A stretch of 19,547 nucleotides of DNA from DAIRVC01 sp036803025 (GTDB lineage Bacteria; Chloroflexota; Anaerolineae; Anaerolineales; E44-bin32): contig DAIRVC010000035.1 in assembly GCA_036803025.1 (NCBI GenBank), forward strand, positions 1-19,547. Direction: 5' to 3'. The position numbers and the translations under genes are program-made. Under the pieces are notes generated by a model that did not search any database, was not told the DNA's origin, and worked only from the letters and a program-made list of their open reading frames with translations. The first letter of the stretch is position 1. Each line of letters starts with the position of its first letter. Below, one piece after another: positions 5,634 through 14,049 of this stretch.

Positions 5634-8000
5634 ATGTCCTCGCCGTCGGATGTGATCTCCGCCTCCGTCCTGCTCCGGTTGGTCGATCTGGCCGAAGATG
5701 CAATGCTGATCCTTGACCGGGATCAGCGGATTCTCTTCATGAACTCGGCAGCCGTGCAGCTGTTCGGGTATGACCCGCAGCAGGCTGCCGGACGGCCGCT
5801 GGAACTGCTCATCCCGGGCCGCTTCCACGAGCCGCACCGGAAGCATGTGCAGGCTTTTGTGGATGGTCGGACGTCCGAGCGCCGCATGGGCGAGCGCATG
5901 CCGGTGCAAGGCTGCAGGAAGGACGGCAGCGAGTTCGCTGCCGACGTGACCATCGCCAAGCACGTCGCCGATGGGACGGTCTACCTGACGGCGGTCGTGC
6001 GCGACCGCAGCACCCAGGAGGCGATGGAGGACACCGTTCGGACGACGGAAACGGTCCACCAGTCGGTCGTCCGGGCGATGTCCGAGGGGATCGTCCTGCA
6101 GGGAGCGGACGGCAAGATCCTGACCAGCAACCTCAGCGCTGAGAAGATCCTGGGCCTGACGGCCGATCAGATGGCCGGCCGGACCTCCTACGACCCGCGC
6201 TGGCGGGCAGTGCACGAGGACGGTTCGCCCTTCCTGGGGGAGGACCACCCGGCCATGGTCACACTGCGCACCGGAGAGCCGCAGCGGGGCGTGATCATGG
6301 GGGTGCACCACCCTGACGGCAAGCTGGCCTGGATCTCCATCAACTCGCAACCCCTGGTCCGGCCGGACGAACCGCTCCCCTACGCCGTGGTGACCTCCTT
6401 CACCGACATCACTGAGAACCGCCGCATGCTGCGCGAGCTTCATGAGAGTGAAGCGCGCTACCGTTCCATCTACGACAACAGCATGGACGCCATCCTGCTC
6501 ACTGCCCCAAGCGGTGAGATACTGGCCGCCAATCCAGCCGCCTGCCTTATCTTCGGGCGAACGGAGGAGGAGATCTGCCGCCTCGGACGCGAGGGCGTGG
6601 TCGATGTGGCCGACCCGCGTCTGAAGCAGGCGCTTGAGGAGAGGCGCAGGTCGGGCCGCTTCCGCACTGAGCTGACCTTCATTCGCGGTGATGGAACGCG
6701 ATTCCCCGGCGAGGTCACCTCGACCGTGTTTCGTGACCAGGACGGCCGGGAACGTACCAGCATGATCATCCGCGACATCACCGCCCGGGTGCGCTCCCAG
6801 GAGGCGCTGCGCGAGCGGGAGGAGATTCTTGAAGGGCGGGTGGCGGAGCGCACGCGTGAGCTGGCGGCGCTGCTGCAGCTTTCGCACGACCTGGCTTCGA
6901 CCCTGAACCTGCCGTCCCTGATGGCGCTGATCCTCGATCACCTGGGGCGCTTCGTAACCTTCGACCACGCCGCCGTCTGGTTGCTGTTGGGCGGCGACCT
7001 GATCCTGGAGGGCGAGCAGCCGTCCGCGGCGCGGCTGTCCGGGGCCAGCGTCCGCTTGCCGTCGGCCGACCTGATCGGCGAGCCTCCATTTGAAGAGGTG
7101 GTGGTCCTGGAGAGCCCGGACCAGCGCGCGCCGTTGGTTCGCGCGCTGGTGAGCGGGGCCGGAGAGGCAGAGGCCGAGGCCGTGCGGCGGACTGCCTCCG
7201 GCGTGGCCATCCCTCTGACCGTCAAGGACAAGCTCGTCGGCTGCCTGACGCTCCTGCATCACCAGGCGGAGGCATATAAGACTTCGCAGACCGACCTGTT
7301 GCAGGCCATCGGCCACCAGGCCGCCGTGGCGATCGAGAACTCGCGGCTGGTGGCCGAGATCGGGCATGCCGCCACACAGGCCGAGCGAAGTCGATTGGCG
7401 CGCGACCTGCACGATTCGGTCACGCAGATGCTCTACAGCCTGACGCTCTTCGCGGAGGCGGCCAAGCAGCAAACCGATCAAGGCGACCCGGTCCGCGTCG
7501 GCCAGCATCTGGCACAGATTGGGGAGACGGCCCAACAGGCATTGCGTGAAATGCGGCTGATGGTGTATGAACTGCGGCCACCCGTTCTGGAGCAGGTCGG
7601 ACTGCTGGAGGCACTTGGGCAGCGGCTGGAGGCTGTCGAAAGGCGGGCGGGTGTGGATGCCAGCCTGTATTTCGACTCGCCGGCGCGGCTGCCATGGCCG
7701 GTCGAAGAAGACCTGTTTCGTATCGCGATTGAAGCGTTGAACAATGTCCTCAAGCATGCCGCCTGTACCAAGGTCGCCGTGGCTCTGCGCGAAGTATCCG
7801 ACGGGATCGAGCTGGAAGTCCGCGACAACGGGCGCGGGATGAGCGAGACACAGGACCGCCGGGCAGGCGGCTGGGGGCTGACCGGGATGCGCGAGCGGGC
7901 CGAGCGGCTGGGCGGAACCTTGACCGTGGTCTCCAATGCAGGCATGGGCACCAGCATCGTGGCCCGGGTGCCTACCCAGGGCAATGCGGGGCGGAGGTGA
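5634..8000 (+). CDS. Soluble NarL-type sensor histidine kinase with three PAS domains and a GAF domain
   Basis: A 788-residue cytoplasmic sensor kinase without membrane segments. PAS1 covers about residues 12-125 (DAMLILDRDQRILFMNSAAV, then LFGYDPQQAAGRPL), PAS2 about 137-262 (SEGIVLQGADGKILTSN), and PAS3 about 265-390 (YRSIYDNSMDAILLTAPSGE, then RDITARVRSQEALRE). A short coiled coil leads into a GAF domain at about 415-565 (GRFVTFDHAAVWLL, then SGVAIPLTVKDKLVGCLTLL). The HisKA_3 dimerisation domain has ERSRLARDLHDSVTQML with phospho-acceptor H593. The ATPase domain shows an N-box with E700 and N703/N704, D731 in DNGRGMS, and GGWGLTGMRERAERLGG. It should phosphorylate the regulator that follows seven bases after its stop. 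Ligands of the PAS/GAF domains are unknown; redox, gas or small-molecule sensing are possibilities. No strong ribosome binding site precedes the ATG. Confidence 0.93.
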   Translation: MSSPSDVISASVLLRLVDLAEDAMLILDRDQRILFMNSAAVQLFGYDPQQAAGRPLELLIPGRFHEPHRKHVQAFVDGRTSERRMGERMPVQGCRKDGSEFAADVTIAKHVADGTVYLTAVVRDRSTQEAMEDTVRTTETVHQSVVRAMSEGIVLQGADGKILTSNLSAEKILGLTADQMAGRTSYDPRWRAVHEDGSPFLGEDHPAMVTLRTGEPQRGVIMGVHHPDGKLAWISINSQPLVRPDEPLPYAVVTSFTDITENRRMLRELHESEARYRSIYDNSMDAILLTAPSGEILAANPAACLIFGRTEEEICRLGREGVVDVADPRLKQALEERRRSGRFRTELTFIRGDGTRFPGEVTSTVFRDQDGRERTSMIIRDITARVRSQEALREREEILEGRVAERTRELAALLQLSHDLASTLNLPSLMALILDHLGRFVTFDHAAVWLLLGGDLILEGEQPSAARLSGASVRLPSADLIGEPPFEEVVVLESPDQRAPLVRALVSGAGEAEAEAVRRTASGVAIPLTVKDKLVGCLTLLHHQAEAYKTSQTDLLQAIGHQAAVAIENSRLVAEIGHAATQAERSRLARDLHDSVTQMLYSLTLFAEAAKQQTDQGDPVRVGQHLAQIGETAQQALREMRLMVYELRPPVLEQVGLLEALGQRLEAVERRAGVDASLYFDSPARLPWPVEEDLFRIAIEALNNVLKHAACTKVAVALREVSDGIELEVRDNGRGMSETQDRRAGGWGLTGMRERAERLGGTLTVVSNAGMGTSIVARVPTQGNAGRR

Positions 8001-8007
8001 AGTCAGC

Positions 8008-8664
8008 ATGAGTGACCGGATTCGAGTTCTCGTAGCCGATGACCACCCCATCGTCCGTCAAGGACTGGCCGCGCTGCTCGAGACACAGCCCGACCTCGAA
8101 CTGGCGGCCGAGGCGGTCGACGGGGCCGAAGCCGTAGAAAAGGCCCTGGCCTTGCGTCCGGATGTCATCCTGCTCGATCTGGTCATGCCGAATATGGACG
8201 GCATCCAGGCCATCCAGGAGATCGTCCGCCGCAATCCGCAGGCGCGCATCCTCGTCCTGACCTCGTTCTACGAGGACGAGCGCGTCTTTCCCGCGATCAA
8301 GTCCGGCGCCAGCGGCTACTTGCTCAAGGATTCCTCCCCGCAGGAACTTCTGAAAGCCATCCGGGACGTCCATCAAGGGCAGGTATCGCTGCACCCGACC
8401 ATTGCCCTCAAGGTGGTCCGGGAGCTCAACCAGGAGACGCAGCTGCCGCCGACAGAGGATCCGCTGACGGCGCGCGAGCTGGAGGTGCTGACCTTCCTGG
8501 CCAAGGGGCTGTCCAACGATGAGATCGCGGCACGTCTGGTCATCAGCGAGCGGACAGTCGGGACGCATGTCAGCAACATCCTCGGCAAGCTGCAGCTGGC
8601 CAACCGCACCCAGGCGGCCCTGTACGCGCTGCGCGAGGGCCTGGCCAGCCTGAACGGTACCTAG
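8008..8664 (+). CDS. NarL/LuxR-family response regulator
   Basis: A 218-residue DNA-binding response regulator, the evident partner of the kinase just upstream. The receiver domain (1-120) has the acidic pair D11/D12, phospho-acceptor D57 in LLDLVMPNMDG, T85 and K107, so it should be phosphorylatable. The C-terminal LuxR-type helix-turn-helix (about 153-210) reads LTARELEVLTFLAKGLSNDE, then IAARLVISERTVGTHVSNIL and GKLQLANRTQAALYA. The start is decided by GGAGGTGA at 7993-8000, which overlaps the kinase stop and sits seven bases before the ATG; an in-frame upstream ATG at 7936 lies inside the kinase gene and lacks such a site. Targets are unknown. The gene ends in a strong hairpin, so the pair is probably a unit distinct from the downstream genes. 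Confidence 0.95.
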   Translation: MSDRIRVLVADDHPIVRQGLAALLETQPDLELAAEAVDGAEAVEKALALRPDVILLDLVMPNMDGIQAIQEIVRRNPQARILVLTSFYEDERVFPAIKSGASGYLLKDSSPQELLKAIRDVHQGQVSLHPTIALKVVRELNQETQLPPTEDPLTARELEVLTFLAKGLSNDEIAARLVISERTVGTHVSNILGKLQLANRTQAALYALREGLASLNGT

Positions 8665-8666
8665 TC

Positions 8667-8709
8667 TCTCCAGCCGTCGCCCGGCGCGCGCCGGACGACG
8701 GCCTGGAGA
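8667..8709 (+). terminator. Long terminator-like hairpin after the response regulator
   Basis: Three stacked stems: TCTCCAG/CTGGAGA, CCGTCG/CGACGG and CCGGC/GCCGG around a GCGC loop, 18 pairs in total with one bulged C and one C-A mismatch. It starts two bases after the stop codon. There is no U-run, but the stability and position favour a role as transcript end. Confidence 0.65.
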
Positions 8710-8752
8710 CGCTCGCGGCAAGCGCCTCCACCCAGATTTCCACCCCCGTACT

Positions 8753-8762
8753 TCTACGTAGA
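8753..8762. promoter_or_regulatory. Palindrome TCTACGTAGA, candidate operator
   Basis: A perfect 10-base palindrome in the 273-base gap between the response regulator and the oxidoreductase. Dimeric NarL/LuxR-type regulators bind short inverted repeats, so the neighbouring regulator is a possible ligand. I find no good sigma-70 hexamers around it. The rest of the gap holds only the terminator hairpin and the ribosome binding site at 8928-8934. Confidence 0.25.
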
Positions 8763-8937
8763 CGCCGTCCGACAGTCCGGCGATTTGTTTGAGTCCCAGT
8801 TCATGTCGTTGCGGATGGCTGGGGGCCGTCTTCGGGCTAGAAATGAAGTGGGTGAGGGGAGCCCCGGCCGGGCCCCACGCCCCGCTTTGGTCACGGTAGA
8901 TGGCGAGTTCAGACAGGCGGGCAGCCAGAGGTGGCAG

Positions 8938-10395
8938 ATGAGTCGTGTGGTGGTGATCGGTGGAGGCCCGGCCGGGGTGACCGCCGCGCTCAGGGCGCGC
9001 GAGCTGGGCGCCCAGGTCGCCCTGGTGGAACAAGGGCGTCTGGGAGGGACCTGCACCAACGACGGCTGCGTCCCGACGCGCGTGCTGGCCAAGGCGGCCC
9101 GCCTGATGCGCGACTCGGAGTCGTTTGGGACCTACGGGCTCGAGACTGAGTCGCCGCAAGTCAATCTGCAGCGCCTGCTGGCCCGCGCCCAGCAAGTGGT
9201 CTACGGACTGCATGAGAAGAAGCAGCTGCGCGGTCACCTGGAGCGCGCCGGTGTGGAGGTGCACACCGAGGTCGGGCGAGCGGCTTTCGTCGATGCACAC
9301 ACGCTGGCACTGGGCGACGGCCGGCGACTTGTCGGAGACGCCTTCATCCTGTGTACCGGGGGGCATGGCCGCCAGGTGTCGTTCCCGGGCAGCGAGCGCG
9401 CGCTGACCTATCGAGACGTGTGGACCATGGCGCGCCTGCCGGGCTCGATCGCCATTGTTGGGGCGGCGCACACCGGCTGCCAGCTGGCGTCGATCTTCGC
9501 CTCCTTCGGCTCGACCGTCAGCCTCCTGGAGATCGGGCCGCGCATTCTGGGGCGAGAGGACGACCTGGTGTCTGAGGCGCTGACGGACTCCATGCGCCAG
9601 CGGGGAATTCGCGTGCTGACCGGGATCGCCGAACTGAGCGCCATCGAGGAGGCCCCGGCCGGCTTGAGACTGCGCTTTGGCCCGCCGCAGGCGCCCGACG
9701 AGGTGCAGGCCGAGGCGGTCCTCCTGGCCGTCGGCTGGGCCGGCGCGATCGATGGCCTGGGGCTGCAGGCCGTCGGCGTCCAGGTCGAACGGGGCTACGT
9801 TGCGGTGAATGACTACTTCCAGACTTCCGTCGAGCACATCTTCGCCGCCGGCGACGTCACCGGGCGGATGATGTTGGTGCAGAGCGGGGGTCATGAGGGC
9901 AAGATCGCGGCCGAGAACGCGGTCCTGGGAGTCGGGCAGCCCTACCGGCATCAGATCGTCCCGCATGGGGGCTTCACCGATCCGGAGTACGCCAGCGTCG
10001 GATTGACAGAGGCCCAGGCGCGCGCCGCCGAGCCGGGCTGTATCACGGCCGTGGTCCCTTACGCCGACATCGACCGGGCCGTGATCGATGATCTGCGCGA
10101 GGGGGCCTGCAAGCTGGTGGTCTCCGCCGAGAACCACCGCATTCTGGGCGCACACGTCGTCGGCGAGCAGGCGCTCGAGATCGTGCAGCTGGTGGCGGCC
10201 GGCATGGCCGCCGATATGTGGGTCGAGCAACTGGCCGAGCTCGAGCTGGCCTACCCGACCTACACCGCCATCATCGGCCTGGCGGCCCGCCGGGCGGTGC
10301 ACGCACTCGGCGTGATGCCCCTCGCCCCGCAATGGTCCGCCCTGAGCGGCCTGCATCTGACCGAGTGGGAACGCCGAGATCCCTACCAGGCGTAG
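8938..10395 (+). CDS. Class I pyridine nucleotide-disulfide oxidoreductase (FAD flavoprotein) lacking the usual His-Glu base
   Basis: A 485-residue flavoprotein of the dihydrolipoamide dehydrogenase / mercuric reductase / glutathione reductase fold. The FAD Rossmann motif VVVIGGGPAGVTAALRARELG is at the N-terminus. The redox-active disulfide is GGTCTNDGCVP with C39 and C44 (CxxxxC). The NAD(P) Rossmann motif is AIVGAAHTG (residues 172-180), and the second FAD motif HIFAAGDVTG follows. In the C-terminal interface domain the usual HPTxxE catalytic dyad of lipoamide dehydrogenase is replaced by YPTYTA (Y439, A444), so the base is lost. Mercuric reductase also has Tyr there, but no heavy-metal N-terminal domain or vicinal C-terminal cysteines are present here. 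Substrate unknown. The start at 8938 (GAGGTGG at 8928-8934) removes a non-homologous 51-residue extension. Its stop is 15 bases before the binding-protein gene, implying co-transcription. Confidence 0.9.
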   Translation: MSRVVVIGGGPAGVTAALRARELGAQVALVEQGRLGGTCTNDGCVPTRVLAKAARLMRDSESFGTYGLETESPQVNLQRLLARAQQVVYGLHEKKQLRGHLERAGVEVHTEVGRAAFVDAHTLALGDGRRLVGDAFILCTGGHGRQVSFPGSERALTYRDVWTMARLPGSIAIVGAAHTGCQLASIFASFGSTVSLLEIGPRILGREDDLVSEALTDSMRQRGIRVLTGIAELSAIEEAPAGLRLRFGPPQAPDEVQAEAVLLAVGWAGAIDGLGLQAVGVQVERGYVAVNDYFQTSVEHIFAAGDVTGRMMLVQSGGHEGKIAAENAVLGVGQPYRHQIVPHGGFTDPEYASVGLTEAQARAAEPGCITAVVPYADIDRAVIDDLREGACKLVVSAENHRILGAHVVGEQALEIVQLVAAGMAADMWVEQLAELELAYPTYTAIIGLAARRAVHALGVMPLAPQWSALSGLHLTEWERRDPYQA

Positions 10396-10410
10396 AGGCA
10401 AGGAGAAGCG

Positions 10411-11835
10411 ATGAGATCATCCAGGCAAGCACGTCCGATTCCAGGAGGCCGGATACAGGCGGTCGGCGCCGGGCCGCGATCCATCCTCCCAGCCGGACCG
10501 GGGCGGCTGACGCGGCGCGATTTCCTGCGCCTGACGGGCCTGGGCAGCGCCGCGGCCGCTCTGGCGGCCTGTTCGCCGGCGGCGTCCACCGGCCCCGGGC
10601 CGCACGGCAGCGACGCGGTCCAGCTGGTCTACCAGGATTGGCGTACCGACTGGTTCCCGGCCATGGCGCAGGAGATGCTGGAGGAGTTCCACAGCCAGCA
10701 CCCCAACATTCGCGTCTTCTACACGCCCGACCCCGAGAACATCGAGGATCGCATGGAGGCCGACATGCAGGCCGGCATCGCGCCGGATGTCCTGGCCGGT
10801 TGCTGCGACTTCTTCCCCATCTGGGCGCAGAAGGGCTATCTGATGGATCTGCGGCCGTTCGTCCAGGCCGACCTGGATGCCGACAGCCTCGAAGACTGGG
10901 ATCAGGCGCAGTACCAATCCTTCTTCACGCGCGACGGCCTGCAGTTCGCGCTGCCCAAGTATCACGGGGCCCTGGCGCTTTACTACAACAGGGATCTGTT
11001 CGACGAGTTCCGGGTCGACTACCCGACCGGCGCGTGGACGTATGACGACTACCGCGACGCCATGCAGCGCCTGACTCACGACCGCGACCGGGATGGCCGG
11101 ATCGATCTGTGGGGCAGCATGATCGATATCGGCTGGGAGCGCCTGCAGGTGCATGTCAACAGCTGGGGCGGGCACTTCGTCGATCCTCAGGACGACCGGC
11201 GCAGCTGGATGGCGCGACCCGAGGCGTTGGCGGCCTTCGAGTGGGTGCGCGCCCGCATGCGCGACGACCACGCCATGGCCTCCTTCCTGGACGTTCAGAA
11301 CATGGAGACGCGCCAGGCCTTCATCGGTCAGAAGCTGGCCATGGTCGAGGACGGCTCGTGGGCGCTCAAGGACATCCTGGAACGGGCCGAGTTCCGCATC
11401 GGTGTGGCGCCCTTCCCGGCCGGGCCCGCCCGTCGGGCGACCCTGGCGACCAAGGACGGCTTCGCCATCTTCGCCGGCACCCGCTACCCCGAGGCGGCCT
11501 GGGAGCTGGTCAAGTTCCTGACCGGGCGTGAGTACGGGCGCGCCATGGCGCGCACGCATCTCCTTCAGCCGGCCCGAGCCTCGCTGGTCGACGAGTGGGT
11601 CGGCCTGGTTCGGGAGGAGTATCCGGCCCAGACCGCCGGGGTGGACCTGGCCGCCTTCGCCGAGGGGCACCTGGAAGGCTACTCGGTCACGGCCGAGGTC
11701 TTCGCCAACATGGCCGACGCACGCCGCCTGGCCCTGGCAGCCTGGGAGCAGATCTTCACCCTTGGCCAGTCCCCGGTCAGCCTGATGACTCAGATCTCAG
11801 GTCAGATCGAGGCGGCCCAGGCAGCCGTCGGATAG
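10411..11835 (+). CDS. Tat-exported lipoprotein, extracellular solute-binding protein (family 1, sugar type)
   Basis: A 474-residue binding protein of the ABC-type carbohydrate SBP family. The N-terminal region has a twin-arginine motif, LTRRDFLRLTG (R35-R36), a hydrophobic stretch, and the lipobox LAAC with C54, so the protein is probably folded and exported by Tat, then lipid-anchored. SBP features include LVYQDWRTDWFPAMAQEML near the mature N-terminus, the hinge-proximal APDVLAG, YHGALALYYNRDLFDE, WTYDDYRDAMQRLTHDRDRD, and the C-terminal KDGFAIFAGTRYPEAAWELV. AAGGAG lies five bases before the ATG. No ABC permease or ATPase gene is near it. The next gene, eight bases downstream, is a membrane sensor phosphatase with an extracellular Cache domain, so this protein probably delivers ligand information to signalling rather than transport. 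That link is an inference; the family assignment is secure. Confidence 0.92.
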   Translation: MRSSRQARPIPGGRIQAVGAGPRSILPAGPGRLTRRDFLRLTGLGSAAAALAACSPAASTGPGPHGSDAVQLVYQDWRTDWFPAMAQEMLEEFHSQHPNIRVFYTPDPENIEDRMEADMQAGIAPDVLAGCCDFFPIWAQKGYLMDLRPFVQADLDADSLEDWDQAQYQSFFTRDGLQFALPKYHGALALYYNRDLFDEFRVDYPTGAWTYDDYRDAMQRLTHDRDRDGRIDLWGSMIDIGWERLQVHVNSWGGHFVDPQDDRRSWMARPEALAAFEWVRARMRDDHAMASFLDVQNMETRQAFIGQKLAMVEDGSWALKDILERAEFRIGVAPFPAGPARRATLATKDGFAIFAGTRYPEAAWELVKFLTGREYGRAMARTHLLQPARASLVDEWVGLVREEYPAQTAGVDLAAFAEGHLEGYSVTAEVFANMADARRLALAAWEQIFTLGQSPVSLMTQISGQIEAAQAAVG

Positions 11836-11843
11836 CCGTCAAA

Positions 11844-13607
11844 GTGGCCAAGACCCGGCGCTGGCCGAAGAGCAGGACCCGCCTTCTGACCTGGGTGATC
11901 GTCGGCACGCTCATCCTGCTGGCCGGCACGTTGGTGTACACGTACCTGGCCTACCAGGAGGCGGCCGCGGCGCTGCTGGTCGAACGCGACCGAGAGCTGA
12001 ACTACCTGTCCGCCTCGCGGCTGAAAGATGAAATGACCAACTTCGCCGACATCCTGACCTCGTTGGCGCGCACCCCGGAGATCTACTCCGGTCGGGCCGA
12101 GCTGCAGCGCCAGGGCCTGCAAGACGGGCGGCTGAGGCTGGCCGTCTTCGACGCCGGTGTGGTCCTGCTGGACAACTTCGGTGTGGTGCAGGCCGCGCAA
12201 CCGGAGAGGCCCGAGGTCATCGGACAGGACTGGTCAGACCGGGCCTACTTCCGTGACCTGCTGGGGGAGGAGGCGCGCACAGCCTACTCCGACATCGTTG
12301 CCGACGGCGAGCAGGGGGCCGAGGTAGTGGTTCTGAGTGTTCCGATCACGGGTGCGCGCGGCGAATTCGTCGGGGCATTGGCGGGCATGTTCCGTATCGG
12401 TGAACCGACTGTCAGCTCGCTCTACGCCAGCATCTTGCGGCTGCGTCTGCTGCAGGGCGGGCATACACGCCTGGTCGACGGGCAGGGCCGGGTCATCTAT
12501 GACTCGGATGCCGAAGGCATCGGTAAGACACTCGACAGCCTGGTGCCCTACCTGCTTGAGGCTCAGGCCGGCGCGCAGGCGCGGCGCACCCGCGATGCAC
12601 AGGGCCACGCCATTGTGGCCGCCTCGGCCCCGGTCCCGGGGACTTCCTGGCGCCTGGTCAGTGAGGACGACTGGACCATCCTGAACCGCGACACGCGCCG
12701 CTACGGCCAGCGTCTGGTCATCGTGTTGGCGATCGCGATCGTCTTCCCGGCAGTCGGCGTGGCGCTGCTTGTCCGACAGCAGAACGTCGAGGCTCTGGAA
12801 CGACAGCAGATCGAGCACGAGTTGTCGGTGGCGCGTGTTATCCAGCAGACGCTGCTTCCCAAAAACCTGCCGGATCTGCCCGGATGGGAAGTCGCCGTCC
12901 ACTACCAGCCGGCGCGTGCCGTGGGCGGCGACTTCTACGACTTCGTTCCGCTTCCCGATGGGCGCCTGATGCTGTGCGTGGGCGACGTGACTGATAAGGG
13001 AGTCCCGGCGGCGCTGATCATGGCGACCACCCGCGCCACTTTGCGGGGAACGGCGCGACGAATGCTCAGCCCCGGCCAGGCCCTCAGCCGCTCGAATTCG
13101 CTGCTGCACCCGGAGATGCCGTCGAGCATGTTCGTGACCTGCCTGTACGCGGTGCTGGACCCGCAGAGCGGGATCCTGGAGTTCGCCAACGCCGGTCACA
13201 ATCTGCCTCAATGGGCCCGGGAGAGCGGGACGAGCGAGATCCTGTGCCGCGGCATGCCCCTGGGGCTGATGCCTGATTCGGTCTACGAGCAGCGTCAGAT
13301 CGGCATTGGACCGAACGACCTGCTGCTGCTGTACAGCGACGGGCTGACCGAGGCGCACAGCCCGCGCGGCGAGATGTTCGGCGTACCGCGCCTGAAGGCG
13401 CTGGTGGAGCAGCATCAAGGCGGGAGCGGTGAGCTGGTGCGCGAGTTGCTGGCGGCGCTGGCCGAGTTCACCGGCCCCGGATGGGCGCAGGAGGACGACG
13501 TCACTCTCCTGTCGCTGCAGCGCAAGCCGACCGTCCCGATGTTGATGGCGAGCTCGGCCTTGCAGGTGCCGATACAGGATTTCGGCGAGGTGATCCGTGG
13601 GGGCTGA
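11844..13607 (+). CDS. Membrane Cache sensor fused to RsbU/SpoIIE-type PP2C phosphatase (catalytically intact)
   Basis: A 587-residue signal-transducing protein phosphatase. A transmembrane helix (about 14-37) is followed by an extracytoplasmic double-Cache domain (about 40-288; VFDAGVVLLDNFGVV, then GQDWSDRAYFRDLL and VVLSVPITGARGEFVGALAG), a second helix (290-311) and a short coiled linker (ALERQQIEHELSVARVIQQT). The SpoIIE/RsbU PP2C domain fills the C-terminus. The metal-binding aspartates are all present: GGDFYD (D363), GDVTDKG (D381), YSDG (D499) and the DD of EDDVTLL (D551). Expected substrate: serine-phosphorylated STAS proteins encoded downstream. No HAMP domain is evident. The start is GTG at 11844, eight bases past the binding-protein stop; no other start fits. 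The stop overlaps the kinase gene by 11 bases. It has a near-colinear paralogue at 15251. Confidence 0.92.
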   Translation: MAKTRRWPKSRTRLLTWVIVGTLILLAGTLVYTYLAYQEAAAALLVERDRELNYLSASRLKDEMTNFADILTSLARTPEIYSGRAELQRQGLQDGRLRLAVFDAGVVLLDNFGVVQAAQPERPEVIGQDWSDRAYFRDLLGEEARTAYSDIVADGEQGAEVVVLSVPITGARGEFVGALAGMFRIGEPTVSSLYASILRLRLLQGGHTRLVDGQGRVIYDSDAEGIGKTLDSLVPYLLEAQAGAQARRTRDAQGHAIVAASAPVPGTSWRLVSEDDWTILNRDTRRYGQRLVIVLAIAIVFPAVGVALLVRQQNVEALERQQIEHELSVARVIQQTLLPKNLPDLPGWEVAVHYQPARAVGGDFYDFVPLPDGRLMLCVGDVTDKGVPAALIMATTRATLRGTARRMLSPGQALSRSNSLLHPEMPSSMFVTCLYAVLDPQSGILEFANAGHNLPQWARESGTSEILCRGMPLGLMPDSVYEQRQIGIGPNDLLLLYSDGLTEAHSPRGEMFGVPRLKALVEQHQGGSGELVRELLAALAEFTGPGWAQEDDVTLLSLQRKPTVPMLMASSALQVPIQDFGEVIRGG

Positions 13608-14049
13608 AGGGTGGAGCAGCCTGGCAGCGTTCGAGGTCCCCAGCCGGCCGGGAAGCGACCGCAGCGCGGCCGAACGGGTGGGGGAGTGCCTGCAGGGGAC
13701 GCCGCTGACCGGGGAGCGCCTGGAGCGGCTGAAGACCGGCGTTGCCGAGGCGGTGCTCAACGCCGTCGAACATGGTCATCAGAACCGGCCCGAGTTGCCC
13801 GTCCGGATCCTCGTCGAAGTCAACGCCTCGTCGGCGCGCGTCTCCGTCTCGGACCAGGGAGGCGGGTTTACGCCGCCGGCGGGCGAGGCTCCCGACCTGG
13901 CCGCCAAGCTGGCCGGGAAGCAGACCAGCCGCGGCTGGGGGCTGCTGTTGATGGGCGAGATGGCCGACGAGGTGCGCACGCGGTTGGAAGCGGGCCGCTA
14001 TACCGTCGAACTGGTGATGCGCTTTCGGGAGGTGGTGGATGGTATTTGA
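13597..14049 (+). CDS. RsbW-type anti-sigma factor / serine kinase (HATPase_c)
   Basis: A 150-residue GHKL-fold serine kinase of the SpoIIAB/RsbW class, which phosphorylates STAS antagonists and sequesters a partner, usually a sigma factor. The N-box reads GVAEAVLNAVEHGH with E51 and N55, the G1 box SDQGGGF with D86, and the G2 region SRGWGLLLMGEMADEV with its glycines intact, so ATP binding should be preserved. The start is GTG at 13597, with GAGGTGA at 13587-13593, and overlaps the phosphatase stop by 11 bases. The following STAS gene overlaps this one by 11 bases, so phosphatase, kinase and antagonist are translationally coupled and probably made in fixed ratio. No sigma factor gene lies next to it. 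Whether its target is a distant group 3 sigma factor or a non-sigma partner cannot be told. Confidence 0.9.
   Translation: MGAEGWSSLAAFEVPSRPGSDRSAAERVGECLQGTPLTGERLERLKTGVAEAVLNAVEHGHQNRPELPVRILVEVNASSARVSVSDQGGGFTPPAGEAPDLAAKLAGKQTSRGWGLLLMGEMADEVRTRLEAGRYTVELVMRFREVVDGI

Noticed and set aside
5325..8051. A 908-codon open frame on the minus strand across the kinase gene
   Set aside because: It is exactly antisense to a kinase with clear domains, has Gln/His/Arg-rich composition and no recognisable motif. GC-rich coding DNA often leaves the opposite strand open.
8938..10395. Mercuric reductase (merA)
   Set aside because: The disulfide motif and the C-terminal Tyr would fit, but there is no N-terminal metal-binding domain, no C-terminal vicinal cysteine pair and no other mer gene.
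7972..10401. An 809-codon minus-strand open frame over the regulator and oxidoreductase
   Set aside because: It crosses two well-identified genes, their intergenic terminator and a promoter gap, and shows no domain.
11595..11843. Upstream extension of the first Cache-PP2C frame, fused over the binding-protein gene
   Set aside because: The extension lies within the solute-binding protein gene in another frame and is Gly/Arg-rich; GTG at 11844 gives a normal membrane-protein N-terminus.
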